This document shows, in pieces, positions 5,189 to 6,783 of a stretch of 6,783 bases of DNA. Source of the DNA: Thermoplasmatota archaeon (GTDB lineage: Archaea; Thermoplasmatota; Penumbrarchaeia; Penumbrarchaeales; Penumbrarchaeaceae); contig JAUVCY010000100.1 in assembly GCA_030595585.1 (NCBI GenBank), positions 1 to 6,783 of the forward strand, written 5' to 3'. Positions within the stretch are counted from its first letter, which is position 1, and every line of letters starts with the position of its first letter. The notes beneath the pieces are model-generated. The model saw nothing but the letters and a program-made list of their open reading frames with translations, ran no database searches and had not been told where the DNA came from. The translations under genes were made by a program, and so were the position numbers.

Positions 5189-6783
5189 ATGAGGAAAAAC
5201 TGTATGCTCCTTGTATCGATCCTGCTTTTTTCAATGGCCTTGCCGATGTACTCCATCGGTGAAGAGGCGCCCATGGTCCCGGTTACACAGCCCAGGGGTC
5301 GGGGCGATTACCTGAACTTCACCTACCTGGAGAATGGAATGATGGGATCTACTGCTTATCGTGTGACGGATGGCAACGTCGTGATATACATCGCCGCATT
5401 TCCGGCTGATGCCTACTGTAAGTTGAAACCTGAAGACGTATACGATGCCGATATCATAATCCAGGAAAAGCATTACTCCCATTCAACTCATTACGATGCG
5501 GACTCGGTTTACACAGCTCAGAACAACAGCGATGCGATAGTCGTTGGAAATGCGGATGTGATCTGGGACATGGAGGACAGGGGGGTGGACTCCTCCAAGC
5601 TGGTGAGGATGGAGCCGACCACAATCAGCAAGGTTACCACCAACATACCCGGTTTCAACGTGAAGATCACGGCTTACCTGATGCCCCACACCGGGTCATC
5701 CTCGATAAACGTGATCACTTTCCTCATAGAGATGCCCAACGGGATGAAATGGTTCCACGGCGGCTGTTACTCGAACACGGGAACCGACCACTCCTCCTCG
5801 ATGAAGGCCTATTCAGAGCTCAGCGACCTCGACGTGATGCTGGTGGATTTCGACCACGACATGGACTCGATAGACAGCTACTTCAAGCCGATGGTGATCG
5901 GTGAGATCCACGATTACGCCTCAGGTTCACCATATACGAACACGGTGTGGGAGGATTATCCAGGCAACAAGAGAACCCTCAGCCACGGGGACTTCTACAT
6001 ATATCCCCCGGAATACCCCGTTCACCTGATAAACAGGGGTTTCACTCCAAATGATGGGGACACCAACACCACGTTCTCATTCGACGTATTGTACAATTAC
6101 AGGCCGAACACAGGCCCAACATCAGCAAAGATATGGCTTGATGGAACCTTGTATGATATGACCGAGAACGGGACGGATTTCAGGGGAGGGGTCACATATT
6201 CCTATGAGACGAAACTCTCCTACGGGTCAGGTCACGAATATCACGTGGAGTTCGAGGTGAACGGCCAGACGTACCGGCTGCCCGAGACCGGTGAGAAGGC
6301 CGGACCTGTTGTGAACGCCATACCCGTTCTGGAACCGCTGGCCTTCGATCCAGTGGATGGAAACACCGATACCGAGTTCACGTTCTCGACACTATTCTCT
6401 GACCTGGATGGGACCGCGCCCATCAAGAGCAACGTGTTCATCGACGGCTCGTCCTACCTGATGACAACGGAGGGGTCGGATTTCATCACAGGTGCGAACT
6501 ACTCCTTTTCGACCTCCCTCTCAATTGGCCTGCACTACTACCATTTCCTTTTCTCGGATGGAAAGAGCGAGGTGCGTTTCCCAGCCGTCGGTGAACTGAC
6601 GGGCCCCGACGTTGTGCGGGCGAACTATGCGCCGCACCTGACCAAGGGAAAGGTGGACCCGGGCGAAGGGGTCAGGTCGTACACCTACAAGTTCACCGTT
6701 ACATATCGGGACGGCGAGGACGACCCAGCAACTGTTTACAAGGCCGTGATCGACGGCGAGTCGATGAACATGACGGCGAAGGG
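5189..6783 (+). CDS. Secreted protein with a degenerate UlaG-like metallo-beta-lactamase domain and Ig-like repeats (3' end outside window)
   Basis: Open through 531 codons to the right edge with no stop, so the C-terminus is missing. Residues 1-24 form a signal peptide (MRKNCMLLVSILLFSMALP...). Residues about 42-245 follow the strand-helix order of UlaG-like metallo-beta-lactamases: DADIIIQ (86-92), a His-rich loop HYSHSTHYD (95-103), VVGNADVIWDMEDRGVDSSKLVRMEP (118-143), ITAYLMPHTG (160-169), MKWFHGGC (186-193), LDVMLVDFD (214-222) and PMVIGEIHDY (234-243). The usual H-x-H-x-D-H and G-D motifs are altered: Tyr96 and Thr100 replace ligand positions, and GGC replaces GD. Hydrolysis in the usual way is therefore doubtful. 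From about 284, Ig-like repeats recur about every 100 residues. The full protein is probably a large cell-surface protein; its role is unknown. It is divergent from the cytoplasmic hydrolase and not obviously linked to it. Confidence 0.9.
   Translation, partial: MRKNCMLLVSILLFSMALPMYSIGEEAPMVPVTQPRGRGDYLNFTYLENGMMGSTAYRVTDGNVVIYIAAFPADAYCKLKPEDVYDADIIIQEKHYSHSTHYDADSVYTAQNNSDAIVVGNADVIWDMEDRGVDSSKLVRMEPTTISKVTTNIPGFNVKITAYLMPHTGSSSINVITFLIEMPNGMKWFHGGCYSNTGTDHSSSMKAYSELSDLDVMLVDFDHDMDSIDSYFKPMVIGEIHDYASGSPYTNTVWEDYPGNKRTLSHGDFYIYPPEYPVHLINRGFTPNDGDTNTTFSFDVLYNYRPNTGPTSAKIWLDGTLYDMTENGTDFRGGVTYSYETKLSYGSGHEYHVEFEVNGQTYRLPETGEKAGPVVNAIPVLEPLAFDPVDGNTDTEFTFSTLFSDLDGTAPIKSNVFIDGSSYLMTTEGSDFITGANYSFSTSLSIGLHYYHFLFSDGKSEVRFPAVGELTGPDVVRANYAPHLTKGKVDPGEGVRSYTYKFTVTYRDGEDDPATVYKAVIDGESMNMTAK
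6038..6783 (+). repeat. Protein-level tandem Ig-like repeats, about 100 residues each
   Basis: Marker positions repeat within the right-hand protein: a DG pair at residues 318-319, 419-420 and 522-523 (spacings 101 and 103), GTDF/GSDF at 328 and 429, a G-x-x-Y-x-[YF]-x-T segment after each, and a G-P-x-V-type end at 372 and 472. Two repeats are complete and a third is cut by the window edge. The nucleotide sequences have diverged, so the repeats are old. Such arrays usually act as extracellular spacers or binding modules. Confidence 0.7.

Noticed and set aside
1..6783. CRISPR array, tRNA or rRNA gene, insertion sequence, or known defence module
   Set aside because: No regularly spaced direct repeats, cloverleaf, transposase motif or defence-protein signature was seen on either strand.

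Overview
The window looks archaeal, most likely from the Thermoplasmatota or a neighbouring euryarchaeal lineage. This rests on four things. AT-rich TATA-like boxes sit about 38-45 bp upstream of several starts. One gene has an almost perfect Shine-Dalgarno match to the archaeal 16S tail (GGAAGTGATCC at 5177-5187). Leaders are very short or absent. The content is rich in secreted, C-terminally anchored beta-sandwich proteins of a type common in uncultured archaea. The lineage is inferred; no marker gene is present.

Layout, left to right. (1) Positions 2-1396, plus strand: the C-terminal 464 residues of a surface protein with CARDB/NEW3-like domains, one membrane helix and a short cytoplasmic tail. 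(2) Positions 1412-2470 and 2575-3612, minus strand: two tandem paralogous secreted proteins. Each has a signal peptide, two beta-rich regions, a Pro/Glu-rich stalk and a VPSLG-helix-basic C-terminus. Their promoters, leaders and signal peptides are nearly identical, while the ectodomains have diverged. (3) Positions 3721-3987, plus strand: a small ribbon-helix-helix DNA-binding protein, divergent from the paralogs, with no toxin gene beside it. A 20-bp palindrome lies over its start. (4) Positions 3998-4927, minus strand: a cytoplasmic metallo-beta-lactamase-fold hydrolase related to RNase Z/ElaC, with all metal ligands present. (5) Positions 4928-5188: an intergenic region with divergent promoters, an inverted repeat over a start codon, an iterated 11-bp motif and a leader that can pair with its own Shine-Dalgarno. 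(6) Positions 5189-6783, plus strand, open at the right edge: a secreted protein with a UlaG-like metallo-beta-lactamase fold that has lost key metal ligands, followed by roughly 100-residue Ig-like repeats.

The genes do not form one operon. Two convergent pairs meet with only 15 and 10 bp between stops. The common theme is the cell surface: four of the six genes encode exported proteins. The ribbon-helix-helix protein is the only visible regulator and could control itself and perhaps the adjacent paralog pair, which is inference. I did not find a recognisable defence system, mobile element, RNA gene or CRISPR array. The most unusual items are the degenerate secreted metallo-beta-lactamase protein, the orphan antitoxin-like regulator with its palindrome, and the paralog pair with a conserved front end and diverged ectodomains.
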